Shown here piece by piece: positions 1-7,000 of a stretch of 41,633 bases of DNA (the stretch's first letter is position 1; each line of letters opens with the position of its first letter). Below the pieces are notes generated by a model. The model was not told the DNA's origin and did no database searches. It saw nothing but the letters and a program-made list of their open reading frames with translations. The stretch covers positions 1 through 41,633 of the forward strand of contig CALCWV010000033.1 of the NCBI GenBank assembly GCA_937907645.1. Direction: 5' to 3'. The stretch comes from an uncultured Clostridia bacterium (GTDB lineage Bacteria > Bacillota > Clostridia > Christensenellales > UBA1242). A program made the translations under genes and the position numbers.

Positions 1-38
1 TTATCAAGGTTTTTAATTTCTATAATATCATTTTTCAT
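1..38 (-). CDS. Start of a protein, possibly an ABC transporter ATPase (cut by window edge)
   Basis: Only the first 12 codons lie in the window. They read MKNDIIEIKNLD, which resembles the first beta-strand of ABC ATPases (pattern IIEIKNL followed by a basic or aromatic stretch). An AAGGA ribosome site lies about 10 bases before the ATG, and a consensus promoter lies further upstream, so a real gene start is well supported. The family assignment is an inference from very few residues; the Walker A motif would lie outside the window. Confidence 0.4.
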   Translation of the reverse strand, partial: MKNDIIEIKNLD

Positions 39-69
39 AACAAATATATTCCTTATAATAATCTTTCTA

Positions 70-99
70 ATTATATAACTTTAAACCAAATTTTGTCAA
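70..99 (-). promoter_or_regulatory. Sigma-A type promoter for the edge gene
   Basis: On the minus strand TTGACA (94-99) and TATAAT (70-75) are separated by 18 bases. Both hexamers match consensus exactly, and the gene start at 38 lies about 25 bases beyond the expected start of transcription. Confidence 0.7.
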
Positions 100-326
100 A
101 TGTCTGAATATTTAAAGTGAAATTTTTTTTAAATTCAACCCTTTAAAACTAGGTTATTTCAAACTTGTATAAAAGTTAACACCAAAAACTTAGATAAAAA
201 TATAGAAAATTGATATAAGATGAAATAAAATTATCTAACACACATTTACTAGATAAAATAGGGAAGAAAATGAGTTTTTAAAGAATAAAATATAAACTAT
301 TAAATAAAATAATTTAAATGTTTATA
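100..326. other. AT-rich intergenic stretch with no gene seen
   Basis: This stretch is almost pure A/T with no ORF carrying a ribosome site and no clear hairpin. It separates the promoter of the edge gene from the terminator of the tRNA-Arg unit. Confidence 0.6.
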
Positions 327-360
327 TAAAAAAAAGAAAAGTCAATAAGACTGTTCTTTT
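327..360 (-). terminator. Intrinsic terminator after tRNA-Arg
   Basis: On the minus strand an 11-bp stem with one mismatch and loop TTATT (arms around 349-360 and 333-343) is followed by a run of T. It begins about 9 bases after the tRNA CCA end. Confidence 0.6.
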
Positions 361-368
361 TGTTTACT

Positions 369-445
369 TGGTGCGTCGCAAGGGATTCGAACCCCTGACC
401 TTTCGTTCCGTAGACGAACGCTCTATCCAGCTGAGCTAGCGACGC
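369..445 (-). tRNA. tRNA-Arg (anticodon ACG)
   Basis: A full 77-base cloverleaf can be drawn. The acceptor stem GCGTCGC pairs with GCGACGC, the D-stem is GCTC/GAGC, the anticodon stem TTCGT/ACGAA encloses loop CTACGGA with anticodon ACG (read as ICG, for CGN codons), and the T-arm loop is TTCGAAT. The CCA end is encoded. The first 22 bases of the gene are repeated twice more upstream inside a tandem repeat; those copies lack the anticodon and T arms and cannot be tRNAs. No promoter was identified immediately upstream, so the promoter at 1039-1067 may serve it. Confidence 0.96.
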
Positions 446-773
446 ATGTTATGGTAAAAATAATATTTGTTAGAAGAATTTAACTCATCGTTCGTCTATC
501 GAACGCTCATTAGATGAGGAAGAGAGACGAAGTGATTGCTTGCAAGCACTAGCGGAGGTCTGACGAAATCGCATCGTCGGAGACGATATCCAGCTGAGCT
601 AGCGACGCATGTTATGGTAAAAATAATATTTGTTAGAAGAATTTAACTCATCGTTCGTCTATCGAACGCTCATTAGATGAGGAAGAGAGACGAAGTGATT
701 GCTTGCAAGCACTAGCGGAGGTCTGACGAAATCGCATCGTCGGAGACGATATCCAGCTGAGCTAGCGACGCAT
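424..773. repeat. 163-bp tandem repeat (2 full units plus 24 bp) carrying the 5' end of tRNA-Arg
   Basis: The segment starting inside the tRNA-Arg D-arm recurs with a period of exactly 163 bp: the CAGCTGAGCT block is at 428, 591 and 754. The two full units look identical base for base. Each unit holds, on the minus strand, the tRNA-Arg acceptor 5' strand plus the D-stem region (about 22 bases), then about 140 bases rich in short hairpins: ATCGTC-GGA-GACGAT, the palindrome TGCTTGCAAGCA, and GTTCG-TCTAT-CGAAC nested in CTCATC/GATGAG. The last hairpin shares CGTTCGTCTA with the tRNA anticodon arm, on the opposite strand. Nothing protein-coding is evident. Either recent duplication or assembly collapse could affect the copy number. 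Confidence 0.9.
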
Positions 774-779
774 ACAGGA

Positions 780-1032
780 CTAGCGCGGGTCTGATGACCC
801 TTGCTTAGTGAACCCGCACAAATCAATTCTTTTTCAGTATTATCTTTGTTTCAGAACCGCCGATGAGGAACCTCTATCGGGAACCTGAAACAAAGAAACT
901 ACAAGAAAAATCTCTTGATTTCTGCTGCCATATCTCTACGATTGAGGGAAGATGGCTATTTGATTTTGTTTGAATAGGTCTTATCTTATTTATTTCTTAA
1001 AATAAATGAAAAAGACAATTTCTTGCAAAACT
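780..1032 (-). ncRNA. Candidate structured RNA of unknown family
   Basis: A strong minus-strand promoter (1039-1067) points into this ORF-less region. On the minus strand the expected transcript can close on itself: CTTTTTCA near 1010 pairs with TGAAAAAG near 835. Inside lie ATTTATTT/AAATAAAT, CTATT/AATAG, GCCAT/ATGGC and CAAGA/TCTTG hairpins, then a long hairpin with 12-bp perfect arms (843-854 with 885-896) and an inner CCGAT-rich stem. A GC-rich hairpin GGGTC-TGAT-GACCC (787-800) follows. I could not match it to 6S, SRP, tmRNA, RNase P or T-box signatures. It may be a stand-alone RNA or the leader of the tRNA-Arg transcript; the 3' end is not defined. Confidence 0.45.
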
Positions 1033-1038
1033 AAGGAC

Positions 1039-1067
1039 ATTGTAGCACAAAAAAATAAAAAAAGCAA
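1039..1067 (-). promoter_or_regulatory. Promoter for the structured RNA / tRNA-Arg unit
   Basis: On the minus strand TTGCTT (1062-1067), a 17-base spacer and TACAAT (1039-1044) give a good sigma-A promoter. It overlaps the terminator of the upstream gene, and no ORF with a ribosome site follows, which points to an RNA product. Confidence 0.6.
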
Positions 1068-1080
1068 TAATTTTATTGCT
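1045..1080 (-). terminator. Terminator of the small hypothetical gene
   Basis: The near-perfect hairpin AGCAATAA/TTATTGCT (1063-1080) overlaps the stop codon of the gene ending at 1073 and is followed on the minus strand by a T-rich run. Confidence 0.6.
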
Positions 1081-1513
1081 TTTCTCTATTATTAAAAATA
1101 TTTTCGATCTCTTCAACACTTTCTTGTGGGATTGTAATGTCTGCATATTCAGCTGAAACAGGCTCAGTGTTAACAATTTCAAAGTGATCCTTTGCTCTGT
1201 CAACTTCTTCTAGATAGAAAGAAATGCTCTTTCCTCTGTGTACAAATCTATAGATTGTGTTTTCTCTCATATTGATTATTGGAGTATATGAATCATCTTT
1301 GTAAATTCCGCGGCCTATACTTAGGAGTTGAAATCCTACGAGAGCAGTAGCAAAATTTCGTGAGTCGTTAATCTCAAAAGCCCCATCTTTCTTTCTAAAC
1401 AAAGTTTTTACATGTGTCTCAGGCAATCTCTTGTCCTTGTCTCCAGCTTTTTGAAAAATAACTGCCATGTTACTCTCTTTTACGTTAAATATAATCACAT
1501 TTTTGCTTTTCAT
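1073..1513 (-). CDS. Hypothetical protein, 146 aa
   Basis: I do not recognise the family. The protein is soluble and mixed in composition, with no signal peptide or membrane segment. It has a basic N-terminal third, the stretch FVHRGKSISFYLEE near residue 90 and an acidic C-terminus ending in FNNREKQ. The ATG at 1513 has an AAGAGG ribosome site 8-9 bases upstream. A second in-frame Met (position 16) has a weaker AGAGAG site and is the alternative start. The gene has its own promoter overlapping the hisS stop and its own terminator, so it is a single-gene unit. Confidence 0.75.
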   Translation of the reverse strand: MKSKNVIIFNVKESNMAVIFQKAGDKDKRLPETHVKTLFRKKDGAFEINDSRNFATALVGFQLLSIGRGIYKDDSYTPIINMRENTIYRFVHRGKSISFYLEEVDRAKDHFEIVNTEPVSAEYADITIPQESVEEIENIFNNREKQ

Positions 1514-1534
1514 TTTAATACCTCTTACAAAAGT

Positions 1535-1563
1535 ATAATAAATTAAAACATATTAAATGTCAA
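1535..1563 (-). promoter_or_regulatory. Promoter of the 146-aa hypothetical gene
   Basis: Minus strand TTGACA (1558-1563), 17-base spacer, TATTAT (1535-1540). It lies immediately after the hisS stop codon. Confidence 0.65.
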
Positions 1564-1566
1564 TAT

Positions 1567-2874
1567 CTATTTTTTTAATTGATTAATAATTTCTTCAAGA
1601 GTTAAGCTCTGTTGCTCGCCAGTAGTCATATTTTTAAATGAATACTTTCCAGAAGCAACTTCGTCTTCCCCGACTACGATTATATATGGGATTTCTCTCT
1701 TATTTGCGTCCTTCATTTTGCTTTTGAAAGACCTGTTTTCGCAAGCGACCTCAGATTTAATATCATTTTTTCTAAGAGTGGTTGCGAGTGCAATACAATT
1801 GTTTAAAGTCTCACCAAGTGGGATTATTGAAACTTCAGTGATTGTCTTCTTTGGTTCTGGGAGAAGTCCGTTGTTTACAAAGAGGTCAAAAAGTCTTGAA
1901 AGACCGATACTCATTCCAACGCCTGGGAGTTTTCTGTCAGTGTAATATTCTGCGAGGTTTTCATATCTTCCACCACCGCCAAGGGCTCCAAAATCTCTGT
2001 GTCCTTTAAGGAATACTTCAAACACTGTGCCAGTATAGTAGTTGTGTCCGCGGATAATTGATAGGTTGTAGGTATAGCTATCCTCGCTAACTCCGAATGC
2101 TTTTAAGTATGAGTCGATTTCTTTCAAATTATTTAACCCTTTCACAAAAACTTCATTTGAAGAAAGACTTTCTATTTTTGAAAGTAGATCCCCGAGAGAT
2201 CCCTTGTTGTCAGCAACTAAGAGGAGTTTTTCGCAGTCGTTTTCTGGGATTCCAAGAGCTGAAAGCTCCTCCTTGATAGTATTTCTTCCGAGCTTGTCAA
2301 GCTTATCCAAAAATGTGAGAATTTCGTTCGTCTTTTCTTCTTGTTCGATGTCAGCTATAATCCCATTCAAAATATTTCTGTCAGAAACTTCAACAATAAT
2401 GTCAAAACCTAAGGCTTTAAAACATTCTGGATAGAGTGCAATACATTCTGCGTCATAGACAAGAGGAAGCGACTCGCTTCCAATAACATCTGCGTCACAT
2501 TGATAAAACTCTCTAAATCTGCCTTTCTGTGGACGCTCACCGCGATAGTTTTTCCCAATCTGATATCTCTTGAAAGGAAAGTCGAGTGTGTTTTGATTCA
2601 TAGCAACATATCTTGCAAGAGGGACAGTGAAGTCATATCTCATGCACATATCTGTCGAGCCTTTTGAAAATCTGTAGATCTCTTTGTCAATATCTCCACC
2701 TGACTTAGCAAGCAAGATCTCGCTTAACTCCAAAACAGGGGAGTCTAGGGGAACAAAGCAATGATGCTCAAAAACATCCTTAATTTTCGTTATCATTTGG
2801 TCGAATTGAAGTTGTCTCATAGGATCTAATTCATTAAAGCCCTGTAGACGTCTAGGTGTAATTAGTTTTTGCAT
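1567..2874 (-). CDS. hisS: Histidine--tRNA ligase
   Basis: Class II aminoacyl-tRNA synthetase that charges tRNA-His in the cytoplasm; 435 aa, the normal length. Visible are motif 1 around SPVLELSEILLAKSGGDIDK, motif 2 (YRGERPQKGRFREFYQCD), the histidine-binding signature in the form RGHNYYTGTVFE, motif 3 (GVGMSIGLSRLFDLF), and a C-terminal anticodon-binding domain from about residue 335. The usual RGLDYYTG signature reads RGHNYYTG here, a mild deviation near the active site. The start at 2874 (MQKLITPRR) is chosen over an upstream in-frame Met because AAAGGAGGA sits directly before it and the upstream Met lies close to the promoter. It is transcribed alone from a consensus promoter. Confidence 0.97.
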   Translation of the reverse strand: MQKLITPRRLQGFNELDPMRQLQFDQMITKIKDVFEHHCFVPLDSPVLELSEILLAKSGGDIDKEIYRFSKGSTDMCMRYDFTVPLARYVAMNQNTLDFPFKRYQIGKNYRGERPQKGRFREFYQCDADVIGSESLPLVYDAECIALYPECFKALGFDIIVEVSDRNILNGIIADIEQEEKTNEILTFLDKLDKLGRNTIKEELSALGIPENDCEKLLLVADNKGSLGDLLSKIESLSSNEVFVKGLNNLKEIDSYLKAFGVSEDSYTYNLSIIRGHNYYTGTVFEVFLKGHRDFGALGGGGRYENLAEYYTDRKLPGVGMSIGLSRLFDLFVNNGLLPEPKKTITEVSIIPLGETLNNCIALATTLRKNDIKSEVACENRSFKSKMKDANKREIPYIIVVGEDEVASGKYSFKNMTTGEQQSLTLEEIINQLKK

Positions 2875-2900
2875 AGTTCCTCCTTTTTCTAGATGAATGT

Positions 2901-2929
2901 ATTCTACGATATTATACAAAAAAAGTCAA
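2901..2929 (-). promoter_or_regulatory. hisS promoter
   Basis: Minus strand TTGACT (2924-2929), spacer of exactly 17, TAGAAT (2901-2906), about 30 bases before the hisS start codon. No T-box-like leader fits in this short distance. Confidence 0.75.
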
Positions 2930-3203
2930 GCAAACACAGATTTTGAATATATACATAGCGTAAAATATTCTGTAACAAGAGAGAAAAACAGTGTTTGTTA
3001 TGATAATAAAACTAATATGTCGAAAAATGGCGTGTCACTTGGTAAAAATATTAAATGTGTGAAAGTTATCCACAAATCCACAGTTAAATATTTATGCAAA
3101 ACAGCTTATTTTTATACATTTTGTATATAAAACGGGCAAAAATGGATAAGTTATCCACATTTCCACATTTGATGTTTAAAACTTAAAGGTGGATTATTGG
3201 GTT
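2930..3203. promoter_or_regulatory. DnaA-box-containing intergenic region (possible origin-like element)
   Basis: There is no gene here. Two perfect DnaA boxes TTATCCACA lie at 3066-3074 and 3151-3159. The second forms the dyad TGGATAA-G-TTATCCA (3143-3157). Degenerate partners follow: ATCCACAG right after the first box, TTCCACATT after the second, and GTGGATTATT near 3190. An A/T-rich stretch (about 3085-3130) lies between the two boxes, as in an unwinding element. This could be oriC, a DnaA-titrating cluster or a DnaA-regulated site. No dnaA, dnaN or rpmH gene is adjacent, which weakens the oriC reading. Confidence 0.5.
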
Positions 3204-3233
3204 AAAAAAGGGTGAAATTTGGTTATTTCGCCC
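3204..3233 (-). terminator. helD terminator
   Basis: On the minus strand GGGCGAAAT-AACCAA-ATTTCACCC (3210-3233) is followed by six T. It abuts the helD stop codon. Confidence 0.75.
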
Positions 3234-5242
3234 TATTTTATTAGTTTTGAAAGCTCGCCAGTGTATAACAATGAAAGTTTATGCAAAGCTCTAGTACCGG
3301 CAATGTATAGTAAATTTTTATCTAAATTGTCTTTGTAGTTTGATTGTTCAACGTTTGGAATGATTACATAGTCGAACTCAATTCCCTTTGAAGTAGTTGC
3401 AGTTGTTACTATGAACTTATAGTCAAAGGATGAATCGCTGTCTTGGACCATGTGAATATCGACGTCGCGAGAAAGCTGATTGTAAAGCTGAGTTGCTTCA
3501 GTTGTTGACTTGCAAACGATTGCTATGTGCTTAAATTTGCCTGCATTTTTAAGAAGAAGCTCCTTTATACTCTCAATCTGGTCCTTGGTTTTTATGATAT
3601 CTGGCTTTTCGCCCGATCTACACATATTCTGCACGCCCTCAAGGCCAATGATCTTTTGACAAAATTCAGAAATCTCTTTTGTAGAACGATAAGTTTTGTT
3701 CAAAACAATTTTCTCTGCGCCAAGGTACTCTGAAAGCATGTCTAAATATTCCGGTGTAAGATTTTTTTCAATGCACTGGTTTATATCCCCAAGAAGCAGC
3801 TTAGGGCAGTCCCAAAGATTATTGATAAGATAGAAATGTGCAGGAGTGAAGTCTTGCACTTCATCGATGATTAGATATTTTGTTGGGATATTGATTTTAA
3901 GCCCAAACATATATTCCTTGATGATCAAAATTGCTGGGATGTCGTCATAGTTGTAAATGTCCGTCTTGTTTTCCTCAATCTTGTGAACTGAGTAGAAAAG
4001 ATTTAGGATTGTTTGAAGATCTGTTGAAGGGAAGAAGTTGTATAAGAATTTTTGGAATCTTTCCTTCACTGGAAGAAACTCTTTTTTTCTTAGATTAAAT
4101 CTTTCAACGAGATATTCCGCCATGTAGGAAATACGTTTGCAAATAGGGAGATTCTTGTATGTTTCGTAGTAAAGCTTTTCCATTTCCTCTTTAGTAAAGA
4201 CAAAGAGGGGCTCTTTGCTGTCTGGTGTTGAGAATGAAAGCATTTGAGGGCGGAAAGTCTTCATGTAAACATTTTCAAGGAAATGCGTGAGATCATCTAT
4301 AAATGCGAATGATGACTTGTATGCAGAAGCATAGAGCTTTTCGTTTGACTTATGTGTTACTAAATCGTCGATGTACACATCTCTTGTTTGTAGCTTCTTA
4401 TCTAGCTCACTCTTTGCAATAGTGAAGAATGGCGTTTCCATAACATTATCTTCGCCAAGTTCAGGCAAGACGTTTGATATGTAGTTTGAGAAAAGGTTTG
4501 AAGGCGAAAGGATAAAGATATCTCTGTTTGTAAACTTGTTGTTCTTATATAATAGATATCCTGCTCTGTGAAGTGCGATTGAGGTCTTTCCTGACCCGGC
4601 AACACCTTGAACAAGAATGTTTTTGTTTTCGTCACAGCGAATGAGCTTGTTTTGTTCCTTTTGTATCGTTGAAACAATCTCTCTCATCTTTGAAGAAGTG
4701 TTATTTGACAAAACTTCTTGCAAGATTTCGTCGTTGATAGTTTCCTTTGTCTCTATGTAATATTTTAAGTGCTGATTTTCAATAGCATATTGTCTTTTAA
4801 GAGTTATCTCTCCAGAGATTTCTCCCTCTTCACATGAGTAGCTTGCAGGGCCGACGTCGTAGTCGTAGTAGAGTGAAGAAATTGGAGCTCTCCAGTCATA
4901 AACTAATGAGGCATCTTTATCTCTAACAACGCCAAGTCCAATGTAAATTTTATTCTTTTCGTCTTGTGACTGAAAGTCTATTCTAGCAAAGTAAGGCCGA
5001 TTAACTTGCTTTTCAAGTCTTCTCTTATCTTTTTGCATAAGCTCAACAACTTTCTCGGACTCATCGAGGTCCACTTTGTGTCTAGCCATTTCCTCTTGGT
5101 CAAGTTCGTAGTAGCTATCGGTGATTTGGAATTTCGAGAGCTGCCCTTCTTCCTTCTGTTTTGCGATCTCTAATTCATAGTTTGCAATCTGCTCATTAAT
5201 GCTAGATATAACCCTAGTTAGATAAGCTTTCTCTTCCTGCAT
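3233..5242 (-). CDS. helD: HelD-like UvrD/Rep-family ATPase
   Basis: Superfamily 1 helicase-like protein of the HelD type, which in Firmicutes binds RNA polymerase and recycles stalled or post-termination complexes using ATP. The N-terminal ~80 residues are charged and helical (predicted coiled coil, the arm that enters the polymerase secondary channel). Walker A is GVAGSGKT (213-220), motif II is IIDEVQDF (458-465), and the C-terminal helicase motifs include TYRSTKEI and TATTSKGIEFD. At 669 aa it is somewhat shorter than Bacillus subtilis HelD. The ATG follows AAGGAGGAG. It is a single-gene unit that diverges from tmk. Confidence 0.9.
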   Translation of the reverse strand: MQEEKAYLTRVISSINEQIANYELEIAKQKEEGQLSKFQITDSYYELDQEEMARHKVDLDESEKVVELMQKDKRRLEKQVNRPYFARIDFQSQDEKNKIYIGLGVVRDKDASLVYDWRAPISSLYYDYDVGPASYSCEEGEISGEITLKRQYAIENQHLKYYIETKETINDEILQEVLSNNTSSKMREIVSTIQKEQNKLIRCDENKNILVQGVAGSGKTSIALHRAGYLLYKNNKFTNRDIFILSPSNLFSNYISNVLPELGEDNVMETPFFTIAKSELDKKLQTRDVYIDDLVTHKSNEKLYASAYKSSFAFIDDLTHFLENVYMKTFRPQMLSFSTPDSKEPLFVFTKEEMEKLYYETYKNLPICKRISYMAEYLVERFNLRKKEFLPVKERFQKFLYNFFPSTDLQTILNLFYSVHKIEENKTDIYNYDDIPAILIIKEYMFGLKINIPTKYLIIDEVQDFTPAHFYLINNLWDCPKLLLGDINQCIEKNLTPEYLDMLSEYLGAEKIVLNKTYRSTKEISEFCQKIIGLEGVQNMCRSGEKPDIIKTKDQIESIKELLLKNAGKFKHIAIVCKSTTEATQLYNQLSRDVDIHMVQDSDSSFDYKFIVTTATTSKGIEFDYVIIPNVEQSNYKDNLDKNLLYIAGTRALHKLSLLYTGELSKLIK

Positions 5243-5265
5243 TTCTCCTCCTTAAGTATGTCCTA

Positions 5266-5295
5266 AGTATATCACAGAAAATTGGCTAAAGTCAA
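5266..5295 (-). promoter_or_regulatory. helD promoter
   Basis: Minus strand TTGACT (5290-5295), 18-base spacer, TATACT (5266-5271), about 24 bases before the helD start. Confidence 0.65.
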
Positions 5296-5318
5296 TAAAT
5301 TAATTTCTCTAAAAAACC

Positions 5319-5347
5319 TTTTCAAGAGAGTCAAAATGTGATATAAT
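5319..5347 (+). promoter_or_regulatory. tmk operon promoter
   Basis: TTTTCA (5319-5324), 17-base spacer and a perfect TATAAT (5342-5347). Transcription would begin close to 5354, just before the ribosome site. Confidence 0.6.
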
Positions 5348-5371
5348 ACATATGTAAGCATGGAGGGAAGA

Positions 5372-6055
5372 ATGGGGAAAATTATAGTCATAGAAGGCAC
5401 AGACGGGTCAGGAAAAAAGACTCAGGCCACAAAACTATTTGAAAGACTCAAGGCGGAGGGATACAATGTAATCGAGAGAAGCTTTCCAAATTACGACAGC
5501 CCTTCATCAGCTCCAGTAAAGATGTATCTTAATGGAGAACTTGGAGAAAACGCGAAAGACATAGATGCATATCAATCTTCAGCGCTTTTTGCAGTGGATA
5601 GACTATGCACAATGTTTAGTTTAAAGGATTTTTATAGACTTGGGGGAATCATCATTTTAGATAGATATGTTTCTTCAAATATGGTGCACCAAGCGGGAAA
5701 GATTGATGACAAGGAAGAAAGAGACAGATATCTTGACTGGCTGGACGATTTAGAGTTTAACAAACTAAAGCTTCCAAGAGCTGACAAAGTCATTTTCCTT
5801 GACGTCCCTGTTGAAATAAGTAAGAGTCTCGCTAATCATAGAAAGGATTTAAAAGCGGGAACACATCAAGATATCCACGAAAAGGACAAGGATCACTTGG
5901 AGCATGCATATAACGCGGGAAAATACGTTGCAGAGAAGTATAACTGGGAAGTAATTCCTTGCACGGAGAATGGAAAGATGCTAGGCGTGGATACAATCAA
6001 TGATAAAATATACAAATCAGTGAAAGAAATTTTGAAAAAGGATAAAATTAAGTAA
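5372..6055 (+). CDS. tmk: Thymidylate kinase (divergent P-loop)
   Basis: Nucleoside monophosphate kinase of the dTMP kinase family (dTMP + ATP to dTDP + ADP), 227 aa. The P-loop is GTDGSGKKTQ at residues 9-18; the residue after GK is Lys instead of the usual Ser/Thr. The DR(Y/H) motif is present as DRYVSSNMVHQ, followed by the base-binding region and VIFLDVP. I start at 5372 because the upstream in-frame ATG at 5360 contains the ribosome site GGAGG itself. The next gene begins 2 bases after the stop, so they form an operon. A related deoxynucleotide kinase function cannot be excluded. Confidence 0.85.
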   Translation: MGKIIVIEGTDGSGKKTQATKLFERLKAEGYNVIERSFPNYDSPSSAPVKMYLNGELGENAKDIDAYQSSALFAVDRLCTMFSLKDFYRLGGIIILDRYVSSNMVHQAGKIDDKEERDRYLDWLDDLEFNKLKLPRADKVIFLDVPVEISKSLANHRKDLKAGTHQDIHEKDKDHLEHAYNAGKYVAEKYNWEVIPCTENGKMLGVDTINDKIYKSVKEILKKDKIK

Positions 6056-6057
6056 GA

Positions 6058-6714
6058 ATGAAAGAAAGAGATAAACTTGTCGCAGACACAGTCTTTTCAG
6101 ATGAAAGAGTGATTAATACTAGAATACAATCCTGCCTTAGAAGAAGATTCGGATATGGATGGAGAACAGAGTTTCCAACAACTCTCGGCGAAGTCGCAGA
6201 TCTTGGAAAATGGGAATTCTTCTATATGCCAAAATTAGGGAAAAAATCACGTGAAGCAGTTTTTAAAACTTTGGAAGAACACGGATTGTACTTTAAACCA
6301 GACAGCAAACTATTTTTGAGAAATGAACACATGGAACTTGAGCTCTTGACAAGATTGAAGAGAAAAGGACTTGCTGCGCTCGGCAAATGTCCAGCTGACT
6401 TCTTTGAAGAGGATTGCAAAACTATGGGCTTGATTGACGATTGTTTTTATAAGTATTTGGATTATTTAGATGAAATGAGAACATTGAAGCTTCCACCAAG
6501 CAAAAGACCTTTGGAATTGGATGTGCCAAATAAGGACTTGATTGAAATATATGACCAAACAGTACGAAGCAAGAGAGCAGAGTACGATGAGATCGTTGAA
6601 AAAAGAAGACTACTTAGAGAAAAACGTGAGTACAAAGAATATTCCCTTTCAGAAAAGTATGAAAAAGAACTTTTGAGAGAAGATAACAAATATGTTTCAA
6701 GAGAAAAGTTATAA
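6058..6714 (+). CDS. Hypothetical protein with RpoA-CTD-like helix-hairpin-helix region
   Basis: 218 aa, co-transcribed with tmk. Residues ~38-76 (TTLGEVADLGKWEFFYMPKLG then KKSREAVFKTLEEHGLYF) match the pattern of the RNA polymerase alpha C-terminal domain: short helix, then lGxKS-x-x-x-x-x-x-x-Leu-x-x-x-Gly-L. No enzyme motif was seen. The C-terminal ~55 residues are very rich in Lys, Arg and Glu and probably helical. The 3' end of the gene is duplicated: a 52-bp copy follows the stop, and because 52 is not a multiple of 3 the present stop was probably created by the duplication. Reading on through the second copy would restore a tail of about 9 more residues (KKRNLKKLK), stop near 6790. 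Confidence 0.75.
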   Translation: MKERDKLVADTVFSDERVINTRIQSCLRRRFGYGWRTEFPTTLGEVADLGKWEFFYMPKLGKKSREAVFKTLEEHGLYFKPDSKLFLRNEHMELELLTRLKRKGLAALGKCPADFFEEDCKTMGLIDDCFYKYLDYLDEMRTLKLPPSKRPLELDVPNKDLIEIYDQTVRSKRAEYDEIVEKRRLLREKREYKEYSLSEKYEKELLREDNKYVSREKL

Positions 6715-6765
6715 AAAAGAACTTTTGAGAGAAGATAACAAATATGTTTCAAGGGAAAAGTTAAA
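6662..6765 (+). repeat. 52-bp tandem duplication across the 3' end of the RpoA-CTD-like gene
   Basis: Copies 6662-6713 and 6714-6765 differ at only about two positions, for example GAGAAAAG against GGGAAAAG. The first copy contains the stop codon, so the second is untranslated. Confidence 0.9.
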
Positions 6766-6830
6766 AAAAAGAAATTTAAAAAATTAAAATAAAAATTTTA
6801 TTTATTTAAAAAAACAGCAAAATTAAAAAA

Positions 6831-6856
6831 AACTAAGCATATGCCTAGTTTTTTAA
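6831..6856. terminator. Bidirectional terminator between the tmk operon and galU
   Basis: Hairpin AACTA-AGCATATGCC-TAGTT (6831-6850), with A-runs before and T-runs after, so it can serve both converging units. The following ~140 bases up to galU are A/T-rich and repeat the short word ATAAAAATATTT. Confidence 0.6.
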
Positions 6857-7000
6857 TTTTTTTAATATAAAAATTCTTATAAAAATATTTAATGCACTTA
6901 AAAAACTCATATAAAAATATTTTTCATTTTTTTAATAAATATTTTTATAACGATAAAATAAAATATTTTTGTGAAATTTACAAGTTTAGAATATTATTTA

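Noticed and set aside
446..773. Extra tRNA-Arg genes in the tandem repeat
   Set aside because: The copies hold only the acceptor 5' strand and part of the D-arm; no anticodon or T-arm follows in a foldable position.
424..773. CRISPR array
   Set aside because: The repeated unit is 163 bp and wholly identical, without variable spacers, and there are no cas genes nearby.
780..1032. Assignment to 6S, SRP, tmRNA, RNase P or a T-box
   Set aside because: Landmarks such as the SRP GGAAGCAGC loop, the RNase P GAGGAAAGTCC block, the tmRNA tag frame or the T-box GGTACCGCG were not found.
2875..2919. Longer hisS start
   Set aside because: The extra residues do not belong to the family, and the AAAGGAGGA site sits before the inner ATG, at the start of the conserved protein.
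2897..3130. 77-aa plus-strand ORF in the DnaA-box region
   Set aside because: No ribosome site, low-complexity composition, and it spans the hisS promoter and the DnaA box.
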